64,000 nt of DNA, taken from positions 15,160,589-15,224,588 of the forward strand of contig NC_051142.1 in assembly GCF_014839805.1 (NCBI RefSeq), given 5' to 3'. Source of the stretch: Manduca sexta. Taxonomy: Eukaryota > Arthropoda > Insecta > Lepidoptera > Sphingidae. How positions within the stretch are numbered: position 1 is the stretch's first letter; each line of letters begins with the position of its first letter. Under the pieces are notes generated by a model. The model was not told the origin of the DNA, did no database searches, and worked only from the letters and a program-made list of their open reading frames with translations. Shown here piece by piece: positions 10,101 to 21,275 of this stretch. Position numbers and translations under genes: made by a program.

Positions 10101-13100
10101 AATGTAGGAGACGTAAACTTGTAAGAAATAGCAATTCTTATCTATTACTCACGTTTGACCATGGTTGACAGCAGCTTTAAAACTAAAGTAATATTGCTAA
10201 ACTTATTGAATGTAATGTGTGTTTTAAACTTGAGATTTATGGTCAAATTGTTGGACAAATATATTTATCTTTGAAATATTTTGTGTGGATCAAACCCATC
10301 ATTTAACGAAAGTCATTTCTATAAATTTCGGCAATTCATCTATCATAAAAATGAAGTACAATTATATACTCCAACAGTGATCCAATAGTGGTATGGAATA
10401 TTAATTTGCAAAAAATCTACAGGAATAAAAACAATAAAGAGATTTTATGCACAAATAAAAATAACCTATTATACAGGACAAAAACAGACATCCAATGCCA
10501 GTATATCACGGTAAAATAAAAGCATTTCAAACCAATGCTAATGTGCGCGAGTTTAAACACTACTTCGACAAACAAAACCCATTAATTAAACAAATAAATA
10601 AGCTTTTATTGTTCATTTTATCAACTGTTCATTACTGAATTATTTTAAACTTATTAAAGAGATTAATGACTTTAGTATTGCTGGTTTAATGTAATGATTA
10701 AAACTTTAGACAATACTTAATATATTTGAGTAGAGATACCTCTTTGCCACGGATGATATATTTATTAAGAGTTATTTTTTTATTTTTAGCTTATAATAAA
10801 TTAGGGAAATTAATACTTCGAAATTATTTATAAAAAATTACGTCTTATTCTCACTTAAACTTAAAAATATATTTACGGTAGTTTGGCCATATTTATACCA
10901 AAATAAGGTCTTATTTACTCCCAACAATGTTGATATTGGGTAGGTAGGCAAAAATAATCTAGCACTCATTTCACCGACCATTGGCCGGCGTGAACGACTT
11001 AATTAAAAACAGCAGGAGTTTAATTTCCTCTCCACGACAGAGGCGTCGGAGGCAGCCAGTTGAAAATATGCACTGCCGCTCAGATGCAGCACATACTAAA
11101 GCGTTACTGTTTAGAGCTGTTTAGTTTTAGCTTTCGCTTCAACTCAAAATGAAATTTTAACTTTAACTAAAATCAGTGTTAGGTACGTGAAATTTAAAAC
11201 CTCGAATTCATTTATTTGCATTCGTTTTATAAATAGAATGGTTCTATTAGATATAGTACGTGCATTGAGTACTTGGCGTTTAGAAAATTTCTAAGTTTGG
11301 ACTACAACTGCGATGGTTTAAATAGTTAAAACGCAATATAAACAGATATCATTTAGTTTTTGAACAATACGTCACGACAACGTCGGAAACTCCACGAGGT
11401 TTCCTTGCCGTGGTTTCTTTTAATATTGAATTCATTTTTATTGTGAAAAGCGAGTCGACATCGCTCATTAAAACTAAAAGCTTCGTTAAGATTTATAAAA
11501 AACGATGTTATCCGATTATGTTATTTTGTTTTTAATTTTTAATGATTTCGCTAAGTGGCAAAACCTTTTACTAGTAAAGGTCATTTAATTAGGCATTTAT
11601 ATGCATTTATGCATATTATAATTATAGTTCTGCATGTATCAAACCATAAGTAGGTATATAACATGTAGCATTGTCCTGACATTCATAAATAATTAAGTAT
11701 ATCAACCGCTCGGTTTCTTCTTGTTGAAAATACAATGAGCATGAAAAAAAATCTTAAGATTAAACTATAAAATAAAGTATGAATATTCAACGTCTTAATG
11801 TATACAAAAGCGAAATACCCTTTTTATAAAATATATTCATCTTTCACCCATTGGAAATAAGCTATTATCAACCTAAAATTACAATAAGCACTACATTTCT
11901 GCATTAACCAATTCAAAAACAGTACCATGACGTCTTGTCAAATTAGAATACCGTACACAGAATATTGAACTTTACTGCAATTATGTATTCTACTGGCGTA
12001 TAATAGTAAGATCACACGTATATTTAAGTGTAGTGCAACTGCATTGGCAGATGTTAAGAGACGAGCTAGTATCTAATTGAAACCGCGCCGAGTACCTTTC
12101 CGCTCCGTCGAACGTGTTACTAGTTCGTCGACTGGTCTCATTTGTGAGTGATAGCGAGTGCAGTCTCAGGGATTTCTGCTTTTTTTTTTATAATATGAGA
12201 GATTTTGTTTTTTTTAAACTGGTTACTTGTTTATAACGTTAATTCTCTTTTTTTCCGTTATATATTTGTACCTATGCATGTCTGTCTATGACACATACAT
12301 TACTTTTCTTGCAAAATGATAACACTTACACTAATTGAAATAATAATAACAAGTCAATTACTGTTTTCATACTTAGCTCACTCTAATTCAGTTTTAATTA
12401 AATTTGAATACGAAAAAAGACGGTATATTTAATATATTATATTATGAAAATGTAACGATTTATAAAAAATCTCACGATATTTTGTCCAACTTGTAAAAAT
12501 AAACTTTAATTGTTACGTATAAATTTAGCAAATAATATTATTTTATGTATCTATCTTTCTTGAATATTGTTAACGATATTTTACGGATAAAGATTATGCA
12601 AAGAAGTGCTCCATTATTATTTTGTATAAGTAACAATAATTCAAAACGTAAGCATCGCGGATCGCTCTTCCCATACTCCATCCACCAGCTGAACGGCTTT
12701 AGTTTATTGCTAATTCCCGAAACCCAATAAGCGTTTGACTTCGCCGCTGTTACAGCGTTTTTCTGCCACAATTACGCTTTTCACTTAATTATCTGCGATC
12801 TTCAGTTTCCGTTGTTGGCCTTTTTTTAGAAATACAGCCAGAATATTAAATAATATCCTCGGAATGTTTGTGAATGGAGTATCAGTCGAATTTGGATGGG
12901 GTAAAGACACAATATTATGTTTAGTGATCCTTCGCGCTGTTGGTATTTCGACGTAAAGATACGTGTGATATTTACGTCACGTCAAGCGAGGAAGGTCGGA
13001 TCTCGGGACCGCGTTTAAATGTGATTATAAATAAATTTGCTATTTTTATCTGGTATCGAAATAGACTTATACGCTTTAGGTGTTCAGAAAAGTAAATAAA

Positions 13101-13854
13101 CTTTAATATAATTTAAAAAATATTATGTTATCTTATGATTATTTTCTTTCAAGATCTATATTTATGATTTATCTGGATAGCGTTGATGATGTACGGTGTT
13201 CACCTGTTATCACGCGACCCAATCTCTCAATTTATGATTTTATATATTAAAAAAAGATTAAATAACTGCTGTGCTCTTAAATTAATTAAATAATAGTTGC
13301 CCATAGATCTATTTAAATATTGAAATGTCTTAATTCTTTAAACCACCAACACATTTCTTCGCTATTCCAACGTTGTTTCCACCGTTAGCCTCTATCCTTC
13401 AAGTTTTTTGTCCAACATCAGCTGCATTGGGGCCAACCTTCAGTTTGCCAACAAGTTGGCCGCTTGCCATTTCCTTTGGTATCAGATGTTTTTGTTGAAT
13501 TAAAAAGACCATTTCAGTATAAGTTAAGAGGCTTTTTCCAAATTACAAGCAAATATTAGGTCAAGCGGTGACCCAGATCACGGGTAAAAAGGGGTAGAAA
13601 TGAAAGACAGTGTCACACTAAGGCTGCAGGTGATTACAAATCGTTTTTCATCTAGGAATGTTCTAAAACATTCGGCACGCGATTTTGTCGAATGCAGGTT
13701 ACTCAGATGTAGTTTGGTCGCTATTGAGGAGCGTTGTATTTACCCCTTACAATTGTTAAGATAAGCGATTCATAAAAAGGGTCAAAATAAATCCAAAGTA
13801 CATGAACTTTGATGCTTTGCACTAGAAACGGGGTTAATAACACCTATATTTATA
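10101..13854. other. No recognised gene (3.7 kb)
   Basis: Mostly AT-rich. Two GC-richer islets stand out, at about 10970-11110 and 12060-12170. The second carries a GTGAGT donor-like site and could be an untranslated exon, but there is no coding frame or second signal to support that. No shared repeats noticed. Confidence 0.35.
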
Positions 13855-14105
13855 TGACTGTGTAGTACGACTACTGTTCTGATCTCATCTGATCTGATCC
13901 CGGCCTGGAATTCCGGGCAAGTGATAGTTAGGTTTTTCTCATCACTATCAGCCCGGAGTATGAAATTTGAGCCTAAAATGGCGATAGGTTCGCCCTCTAT
14001 CACATCATTAGACGGAGCACAGTTGGCGAAAAGTAGGTGACCTGGTTGCACCACTGCCTACCTCTTCAGGGATAAAGGCGTTATGTGTGTGATCTATAAC
14101 CCCCA
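13855..14105 (+). mobile_element. SINE-D copy 1 (decayed head)
   Basis: The body matches the other SINE-D copies: 'atggcgataggttcgccc', 'ctatcaca', 'acggagcacagttggcgaaa', 'ggttgcacc', 'ttcagggataaaggcg'. The head, with a degenerate tRNA-like B box, is poorly preserved. The 90-codon minus frame across it (13782-14054) is incidental. Confidence 0.65.
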
Positions 14106-14261
14106 CATATAGAATAGTATCTAATGAAGCGAGCTCTGATGTATACCCTCCCTGCCAGCCCGAGCTGGCTTCTTTGTTTACCAAGTATATTTTTCATTTA
14201 TTTTATTGTCTTTGTTTATATAAGCTAATCTAATTAAGTAATAATTGAATATTCTCATGTA

Positions 14262-14337
14262 CCTTGACTTATCATAAGTGCAACTATGTTCGCCTACGTG
14301 ATGAATAAAGCATTTTTATTTTTTTTATTTTTTTTTA
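14262..14337 (+). repeat. Rep-F copy 2
   Basis: Best preserved Rep-F copy: 'catgtaccttgacttatc', 'ataagtgcaactatgttcgc', 'ctacgtgatgaataaag', then a T-rich tract. It lies about 160 bp downstream of SINE-D copy 1 in the same orientation. Confidence 0.6.
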
Positions 14338-14907
14338 TACACACTTATGACCTTTAATATAGTAAGGTCTTTGATACTACATAATACATTATCAGTCTTA
14401 CTTATAAACTTGTTTTAGCGTTAAGTGATGATTAAGAATTGTTTAAATAGCTGTCAAAAACATTCCTAGTTTAAAACTTTTTTAGAGGCAAGATGGCGGA
14501 TTTTGACTTACAGCTGATCGAATAAATTTGTGTTTTAACTAAGCATAGCTTTGCAAATTTTTTATAAGTATGAATGTATATTTCCTACTTAATACACTCT
14601 GATTTTAGCCCTTTTCTATAAAATTTATCGTCCTTTCGTGCCGCACTAAGGAACCCTAACCCATAACATCGCGCGTTGATCAATAAACTAATCGGCTGTG
14701 TTCCTAGATAAAAATAGTTCTGTTCATATTATGTTACATTACGACCTTCGCAAGGACAGGTATTTAGAGCAAAGAAGCGATATTATTTATCGTCGTAAAA
14801 AATACTTCATGCCGCCATGTTTATGTTAGTGCACAAGTATTAAATACCTAAGTAGTATTAGTTTAGAACTATAAAGATATATTAAAGATGCGATTTAGAT
14901 TGCGATG
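14338..14907. other. No recognised gene
   Basis: AT-rich DNA; nothing supported. Confidence 0.4.
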
Positions 14908-15157
14908 CGTTTTTTTATATGTGCTGGGCAAAGTGACTGCACCTGATGGTAATGATAATGATAATGTCGACTGATGAGAGATGATTACCCCTCGGTAGTC
15001 GACACAATTATGCCGGCTTACTGGAATCGGATATACACAGATCCCGAAACACGACATACTTATGTGGGCCACTATGACGGATTATAAAACCTTGTGTACG
15101 GATGTCGCTGACCAGGCGGATATAAATATATACTACTACTACCAGCCTACTACCAGC
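14908..15157 (-). repeat. Rep-B copy 2
   Basis: Antisense copy starting at the T-rich end ('gttttttatatgtgctgg'). It continues 'gcacctgatggtaatg', 'cgactgatgagagatgatta' and 'gatcccgaaacacg', and ends in repeated 'tactac...accag'. Confidence 0.72.
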
Positions 15158-15360
15158 AAAATATATGGAGATGCAATTGAAATATCGATTAATTTATTTA
15201 AATAAAAAAAAAAAACAACGTATATTTAACACAATCAAGTTCTCGAGAACTATCGAAGTTCGACCTTTGAACTCATTTCTCGCAACGTAATTATGCAGTA
15301 CCGGAACTAATGCGGAAAATTGACGCAACCAAATTACGCAGCGCTTGATTTAAAACTGCG

Positions 15361-15617
15361 ACTGTCTCGGTGGCGTAGTTTTACTGCATGCGCGGTACGA
15401 TAGCGCTCTGAGGTCCTGGGTTCGAGTCCCGAGTCGGACAAAGTGATGTTTGGGTTTTCTGCTCAGTCTGAAGTCGAACATTTGCGCCCGATATGGCGAT
15501 AGGCTCGCCCCCTATCACAGCATGGGACGTAACAAACTTGGCGAAAAGTGGGTGCCCTGGTTGCGCCTCCGCATATTTCTTCGGGAATAAATGCGTGATG
15601 TTCAGTGTCAGTGTGTT
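15361..15617 (+). mobile_element. SINE-D copy 2
   Basis: Good copy of a tRNA-derived SINE. The A-box-like 'tggcgtagtt' is followed about 50 bp later by the B box 'gggttcgagtccc', the internal RNA polymerase III promoter layout. The family body follows ('gcccgatatggcgataggc', 'acttggcgaaaagtgggtg', 'cgggaataaatgcgtgatg'). No protein is encoded; spread would depend on a LINE reverse transcriptase. Confidence 0.78.
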
Positions 15618-16329
15618 AATTTAAAAAATAATAACGAAATACTTCACGGAATCGAATCTACGGCCTCACACTTGTTATCTCCATTAACCACACACTGACG
15701 ATAGTTAATTGAAAAACAAAAAGCAATTTCGAGATTCTTTTTATCGTAATTAATTCCTACCGCAACGGAGCCAAAATCCAAAGTAAATGCTATACAATTT
15801 GCGCGACATCGCAACGGTGTTTGCGAGAACCCCATTCACTTTTAAAAGTGCGTTTATAAAAGAAAAGTATCCGGGTGGCCGCGGGCGTCGCCTAATTCCC
15901 TCGCGTCGGGATAACCAAATTGCTTCGATTGGCTACAAATTGCGTACGATAATTACGAGAAATGATTTTATTATAGCACATAAAAAGATAAACGTATTTA
16001 AAAGGCATCAGCTTTGTGTGTTTCTTATCTGTAATTGTTAATTCAAGTGCTTGTGAATTTTTCAGAGATGTAATACAAATGCGACTTAATTATTAAGGGC
16101 TCTCGGTATAATGTTGTGTGTTTTGTGTTATGGCTGTGGCCCAGTGCGTGAGGCTGATCGTGCAGCGTTCTTTCTGGGCATTGAACAATTTGTTTGTTTG
16201 TGCTTTGTAAGAATCATTTCACCTATAGTTGGAACGCACTACACTTTTAGTGCGGAGTCAGAACTTTTAAGTGTTTGATGAAGTTTTTTTATCTCTAAAG
16301 ATTAACGCGGGATTTTTAATCTAACTACT
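15618..16329. other. No recognised gene
   Basis: Contains a GC-rich patch ('gggtggccgcgggcgtcgcc', about 15874-15893) inside an 84-codon plus frame (15787-16041). No family is recognised and repeat origin is possible. Confidence 0.35.
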
Positions 16330-16602
16330 GCCTTACGCCGTTGCCTAACTATTACGTTACGACTGCAGTGCTGAGGTCTCAGGTTCGACCCCGAGTCGGG
16401 CAATATTGGGTTTTTCTACTCAGTATCAGCAAGGAGGCTAGAATTCGTGCGAATATGGCGATATGCCCCAGATCATAGGTTCATCAGATCATAGGATCAT
16501 CAGATCATAGGACGAAATATGGACTGGGACATGTGGGTCCACCATTTGCACCTTAATCTGCCCCTTCTGATATAAAAGGCGTAGGTGTGTGTGCGTGGAC
16601 TA
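16330..16602 (+). mobile_element. SINE-D copy 3 with an internal minisatellite
   Basis: The tRNA-like B box is 'aggttcgaccccgagtc', followed by 'gggtttttctactcagtatc' and the usual 'atatggcgata'. A 16-bp tandem repeat (16469-16511) has expanded inside the body, a feature not seen in the other copies. Confidence 0.68.
16469..16511. repeat. 16-bp tandem repeat, about 2.7 units
   Basis: Units 'cagatcataggttcat', 'cagatcataggatcat' and partial 'cagatcatagg' are directly visible, inside SINE-D copy 3. Confidence 0.9.
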
Positions 16603-17139
16603 GCAAACTGTATAATATTGCGTTTCATTCTATACGGACTTGGGGCGGTGATGACAATATCGAGCACTTAAAATCTTGTGGAAAATTTATTTGCTATATT
16701 AAATATTCTAGTGGTATAAACTGATAAATAAACATAAAACACGAAGTTTCAACATTTTTATTCGGAACAAATCAATTCGTTTGGATGGTCACCCAATGAA
16801 AACAAGAAATCGGTTATTTTCACAATGTGTTTTTATATTTTCCAACGTAGAACCGATCTAAAAATACAATATACTATGAATTAGATAAATAACCTAATGA
16901 AAGAAATAAGTTTCTATTCGATAATTTAACAACCTTTGTAAACATGGGTGGACATGGTTTAGGTACCAAATGGTTCATTAAGATTTCGCATTTTGACGTC
17001 GACCGGTGTACGCCAAGTTTTTAACCGACTTCATAATAAATACTAATTCATTGGGACGGGAAGCATCTCTAGATACTGCCCATAAATAGCAGCAAACCCA
17101 CTCGTTGGTAATAAGGTGCTTTGCTGGCAGAATATTTGT
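16603..17139. other. No recognised gene
   Basis: AT-rich DNA; nothing supported. Confidence 0.4.
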
Positions 17140-17375
17140 ATGCGCCCGGATAGCAACCACCGTACACAAAGTATAAAACCCGCCGTAGTAACCCATGCAA
17201 GTGTGTAGGGGTCTGGCATCAGCCTAAGTATATCCAGTTTCAGGTCTTACAGGCCGGCATAATTGTATCGACTATCAAGGGTAATCATCTCTCATTAGTG
17301 AATGTATTCCTTAGCCCTACTCGACTAATCATTAAGTGTGGTGGGATCACTTTGACGTGCACATATTAAAAAATC
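17140..17375 (+). repeat. Rep-B copy 3 (sense)
   Basis: Sense-strand copy: 'ggatagcaaccaccgtacac', 'gccggcataattgt' and 'gtaatcatctctc', ending 'gacgtgcacatattaaaaaa'. The A-rich end sets the family's 3' end. Confidence 0.72.
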
Positions 17376-17814
17376 ATACTGGTCCCTCTACTTAGAGCTC
17401 TCATGACTATCTTATACAAATAATTATGACATGCTATTATAAGTATGTAATCTCTTTAGCTTTGCGAGTAAAGCGAAAATAATTTAGAATGAGCAAGGTG
17501 ACGTGGTCAGTCGTGCGAAAAAAAGACGAAAGAAAAATGGCCCGAAACTGAACCGCCTGGCCAGCGGACCACTGCGTTAGCGATACACTTTTGCTTGCAT
17601 TTTGCTTAAGATCGGACGGATCCTCTCAATCGTTGCGTTTCGCTAGCTATATTTTTATATTCTTGCTCTTTTGTTTATTTGTTAAATAATTTGATTAAAA
17701 TTGTTGTTTTTTAGTCAATAAGTTAAGTTTTTGTTATAAATAAGTACTAAATACTATTTTAGTTTTGCGTTAATTGTCCAACATATCTATAGTTAAAATA
17801 TAGCTTATTTGTAT
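17376..17814. other. No recognised gene
   Basis: A GC-richer islet at 17500-17640 is flanked by AT-rich DNA. No coding signature. Confidence 0.35.
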
Positions 17815-17950
17815 GTCTGCAATCCGAATTACTACCCGCATCAGCGAGGTGGAAAAACATTGTAATTAAATTACGATCATAATATACCGCAATACGAATG
17901 AAATTAAAACAAACATAAATCGAGAGGCCATTACGCTACATCCCATGATA
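17815..17950 (-). repeat. Rep-J copy 2
   Basis: Reverse complement matches 4431-4640 over 'aatttcattcgtattgcgg', 'tatattatgatcgtaatt' and 'acaatgttttt'. Lacks the extra bases of copy 1. Confidence 0.6.
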
Positions 17951-18339
17951 ATTAAACGAATAGAGTTCAATAATTACATTCAGTTAACGCGGCGATTGTC
18001 TCTTTAAATATTATTAAATTATGAACCGCAAAAATATAATTAATGATCGAAAAAGTAGTGAAATTACCGCATAATATTCCCCTATCTGATGCGCATGTAA
18101 TGGAACACTGTTATAGTTTCTGAGTTCTTTTAAAACTAATAAACATATTAAAAACATGATTATAATCTATACGTGTTACGATGCTCTTACAATCTACTTA
18201 CTATTTTACTATGTCGAGATTTTCACCGATATGGATTATCTATGTGGTCAAAATATTATTATCCATTTTAGCTCATGCATAAAAGTTACTACTGAACAAG
18301 AATGTTGTATTCGTGTAGCTGGATATTATAATTAGGATG
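17951..18339. other. No recognised gene
   Basis: AT-rich DNA; nothing supported. Confidence 0.4.
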
Positions 18340-18436
18340 CCCCGTGACTACAAAGTCTGCAAAGTCTTTGAAACGTCAGGAGAAAATTATATAATAATAT
18401 AAAAACCACAATAATATTCGCAAAATAGTTTTACTT
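18340..18436 (+). repeat. Rep-G copy 1
   Basis: Shares 'tttgaaacgtcaggagaaaa', 'aaaaaccac' and 'atagttttacttc' with 30911-31016 and 63645-63852. The phrase 'gaaacgtcgggagaaaa...aaccgcgataaaatccg' recurs in lepidopteran genomes; the exact family is not known to me. Confidence 0.5.
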
Positions 18437-18836
18437 CAAAGTATAGTAGCGTTTCATATAATTTAGTTCTATAAATTACCCACCCAAAAACCTCCAAATC
18501 TTACATTCATCCAGGCCACACAATCACATAACTCATTTCAAACCGTGTTATCACACGAAATGCAAAACCTTCCACAATAAATATTCATACAGAGTTGACA
18601 AAAGAAATAAATTACACCAACATAAAGCAGTATGTTTACTCATTTTACGCTAAACGTGTGCGTGCCAGTGTTTCGCCAATTTAGAATGCTTCTTTTGTTG
18701 CCTTTAATTTCGACGTTACATTTGGGTGCCGACGCATTTCGAGGAATTTTAATTCTGTTGTAGGTAGGTATTCGTAACTAATTTGGTAAAGCTATGTATT
18801 AATATTACAATTACCTCACCGTTTTGATAAATAGTA

Positions 18837-19090
18837 CCATTTCGTAGTGGTAGAGTATGTGGCGTAGCGAGACGTCTTGGGTTCGGTTCCTCGATCGGGA
18901 AAACTGTGTTTGGGTTTATGACATGACTTGCACCGAATGTATACACCATTTCTCGATCACATGGATACTGTTCGTACGTATCCCCGTCCAACGTCGCTAT
19001 TTTAGTTCGACGTCCACCTGCAAGGTGGAAAGACGACTTAACAAAAGTCGAAGTAACAAGCTGAATGCAGGCCGCTTTTGATTGATCCTT
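18837..19090 (+). repeat. Possible tRNA-like SINE fragment
   Basis: 'agtggtagag' followed by 'gggttcggttcctcg' resembles A- and B-box spacing of a tRNA-derived SINE. There is no second copy in the window and no defined end. Open frames on both strands here (18749-19132 minus; 18857-19081 plus) show no protein family. Confidence 0.3.
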
Positions 19091-19162
19091 ATGAACATCT
19101 TTAGGAGAGTAGTTCTTACCAACTACCATCATGTAATATGCTCATACGTAGTTAACGATCTG

Positions 19163-19459
19163 TTTTTTTTAATTATTGCTTTTAATAATAAGACGAGCTT
19201 GCCGTTCGCCAGATGGTAAGCGATACGACCGCCCATATGCATTGAAATACCTTCCAACACCTTAAATCACAAAGTATTGTTTGGTATTCCACTGCGCTCG
19301 CCATCCTGACACATGACATGTTAAGTCGTATTATGTCCAGTGGTTACACTGGCTACAATGTTCTTCAAACCGGAACAGTGCCTACACACTGCTGTTTAGC
19401 AGAAATAGACTTTGCGGTGGTACTTACCCAGGCGGACTCTCACATATACCTACCACCAA
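19163..19459 (-). repeat. Rep-A copy 3
   Basis: Antisense copy: T-run, 'agacgagcttgccgttcgcc', 'gatggtaagcgatacgaccg', 'actgcgctcgccatcctgac', 'ggcggactctcacatat', 'cctaccacca'. Confidence 0.75.
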
Positions 19460-19760
19460 TAACCATCTGTATACTTATATTAAAATTCTCAACTAACCAC
19501 ACTCGACTGTGATGAACAAAATCCTTCTTTCGTCATCAAACAAACTCAATGAAGCAAAAAGTTACAGCACACCGTGACATGACCTTAAAACTGCGTTTCT
19601 TCATTATCCAGCTCATAAATCAACAATATTGGGCAAGGTCGCCGCGTAATCTGCTTTAATGGTACCACATGCCGGTTTACGATCGGCCCCATGTGTGCCG
19701 ACACGCGATTGCCGGGTTAAGTTTGCATTACACTAGGGTTAGTTCACTGTTACACTCTTA

Positions 19761-19924
19761 CCCCCTTATTCATAGACGTTTATCTAAGGATGGAGTAAAG
19801 CTGTGATAACAAGTCTGTTTCTCAGTGCTGACAGCATGGCAGTCTTGGCAGTGCGTAGCCGTAGGGCCGTTGTGATTAGATAATATTGTTGTATCTAAAT
19901 AAAAACCTTCTATGAATAAGGGGG
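19761..19924. mobile_element. MITE with CCCCCTTATTCATAGA ends and TTA duplications
   Basis: The 16-bp terminal repeat CCCCCTTATTCATAGA at the left is exactly complementary to the right end (19909-19924). TTA flanks both sides (19758-19760 and 19925-19927). A 3-bp TWA duplication is characteristic of PIF/Harbinger elements. The 164-bp body encodes nothing, so this would be a non-autonomous derivative. Superfamily is inferred only from duplication length. Confidence 0.75.
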
Positions 19925-19984
19925 TTAGTCCACTCATTTTAAGTTATGATTAACTAGTTGACCCTACTGATGTTGTACCGTCTT

Positions 19985-20178
19985 AACTATGAATTTGCAG
20001 CGCGTATTCGGTCAATCGCTGAAATTAACTTTTCTTAAATTTTCTAACGTTCCGCTCAACTTCCTTAATTTTTTTTTCATAAGATCCTTCTCCTGACAAT
20101 AACAAACACAACAAAAAAAAAATAGTGAAATCGGTCCAACCGTTCACGCGTGATGGCGTGACTAAGGGAAATAGGGAT
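19985..20178 (-). mobile_element. Helitron 5' fragment, inverted
   Basis: Reverse complement matches 4142-4405: 'cacgcgtgaacgg', 'tgtcaggagaaggatcttatg', 'cagcgattgac'. Its 5' terminus faces rightwards into the AT-repeat palindrome at 20163-20212. No 3' end. Confidence 0.62.
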
Positions 20179-20207
20179 ATATATATATATATATATATCC
20201 CTATTTC

Positions 20208-20212
<5 letters not shown>
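20163..20212. repeat. Perfect 50-bp palindrome centred on (AT)n
   Basis: The left arm 'taagggaaatagggat' (20163-20178) is exactly complementary to 'atccctatttccctta' (20197-20212). The 18 bases between are alternating AT and self-complementary. The arms are the first bases of the Helitron 5' region in head-to-head orientation. Confidence 0.9.

Positions 20213-20250
<38 letters not shown>
20211..20250. repeat. (TA)n microsatellite
   Basis: About 19 uninterrupted TA units directly follow the palindrome. The tyrosine/isoleucine-rich frames across here (20025-20343) are artefacts of this repeat. Confidence 0.9.
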
Positions 20251-20929
20251 TATATGAATATTTTGAAAGACAACGAACCGTTGACCGCATAAAGATCGCG
20301 ACAATTTGTTGGATGCAAGACTGTATTTAAAATGGTTACTCAATGAGGCAGTAATTCATAGGTCACATATTGATGTGTAAGCGCGTATGGAGATCTCGTT
20401 CCATCTCATTCTTACGCACGCATTGTAATTCCCTATGACGTCACATGCTTGTATTACGCCTCTTTTCTCATTTCTTGACACTTACTCCTTCTGCCAATAT
20501 TCAAAGACATAACTTGTTGATTATGACTGGATTTTAATTAATCTTTCTGTGCTAAAATGTATATGAGGTAAATATTTGATAAACACAAAGAACAAACATT
20601 AGTCAAATGCTCTATTAAACGCTCAGAGTAGAACAGCTTTGTACCTAATTACAAACTAAACGTAGATTGTTATTATGAAGCAATTATTACATATTGCGGA
20701 TAATTGTTCATTATAATTAAACTAACTCTCGATTACAAGACTGTAGGTATAATATAACAGGCTAAACGCTTAATTATATTTTGAGCTCTTGAATTGAAGA
20801 AGCAGGAGTATGTTTTATTATTAACCAGTGTTGACAACTCCTTTCTTGCCGAACCTGTAAAAAGTAACTGCCTTAAAAAGTAAACAAGAAACATATAGCA
20901 CCAAACATCAATCACCAGTTTTAGTGGTA
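20251..20929. other. No recognised gene
   Basis: AT-rich DNA; nothing supported. Confidence 0.4.
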
Positions 20930-21017
20930 AATCCGCTAAGTTGGCAACACTGTCTTCTCGTATATCAATCCCATGGCATTGGTATAAGAGAAGACAGTGT
21001 TGCCAACGAAGCGGATT
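20930..21017. repeat. Precursor-sized hairpin, 30-nt arms
   Basis: Arms 20930-20959 and 20988-21017 pair over 8 bp, then a 2-nt mismatch, then 20 perfect bp (GTTGGCAACACTGTCTTCTC). The loop is 28 nt. The total of 88 nt is the size of an insect microRNA precursor, but the near-perfect stem also suits a foldback or MITE remnant. No known microRNA was recognised. Confidence 0.8.
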
Positions 21018-21136
21018 GGTCTTATTGCTCAAGATAATCTCTTACAGAATACCATGGTACTGACATTTGTACGTTTTTTTTGCACTATTTTTACTTAAAA
21101 GTACACTAGTGTACAATAAAGTTTTATAAATAAATA

Positions 21137-21275
21137 AACTGATGTTAACCAGCGGACGGCCTGAAACAGGCTAACCACAAGACGGCCTGGACTAAGGCCT
21201 AATCCCTTACAGTAGCAGAGGAGGCCTGTGCCCAGCAGTGGGATATTATAAAATATAGGGCTGATATTATTTATT
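21137..21275 (+). repeat. SINE-C-type tail attached to a different body
   Basis: Contains 'gactaaggcctaatccct', 'agaggaggcctgtgcccagc' and 'gggctgatattattta', matching the 3' tail of SINE-C. The preceding bases ('cagcggacggcctgaaacag') do not match the SINE-C tRNA head. It may be the partner LINE's 3' end or a divergent SINE. Confidence 0.6.

Noticed and set aside
13863..15450. Possible functional tRNA genes at SINE-D B boxes
   Set aside because: The B-box-like sequences are not followed by a closed acceptor stem or a complete cloverleaf. They are SINE heads.
18749..19132. 127-codon minus-strand frame
   Set aside because: Overlaps a tRNA-like SINE fragment and contains no recognisable domain.
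20025..20343. Open frames rich in Ile-Tyr dipeptides
   Set aside because: Direct translation of the (TA)n repeat and palindrome.
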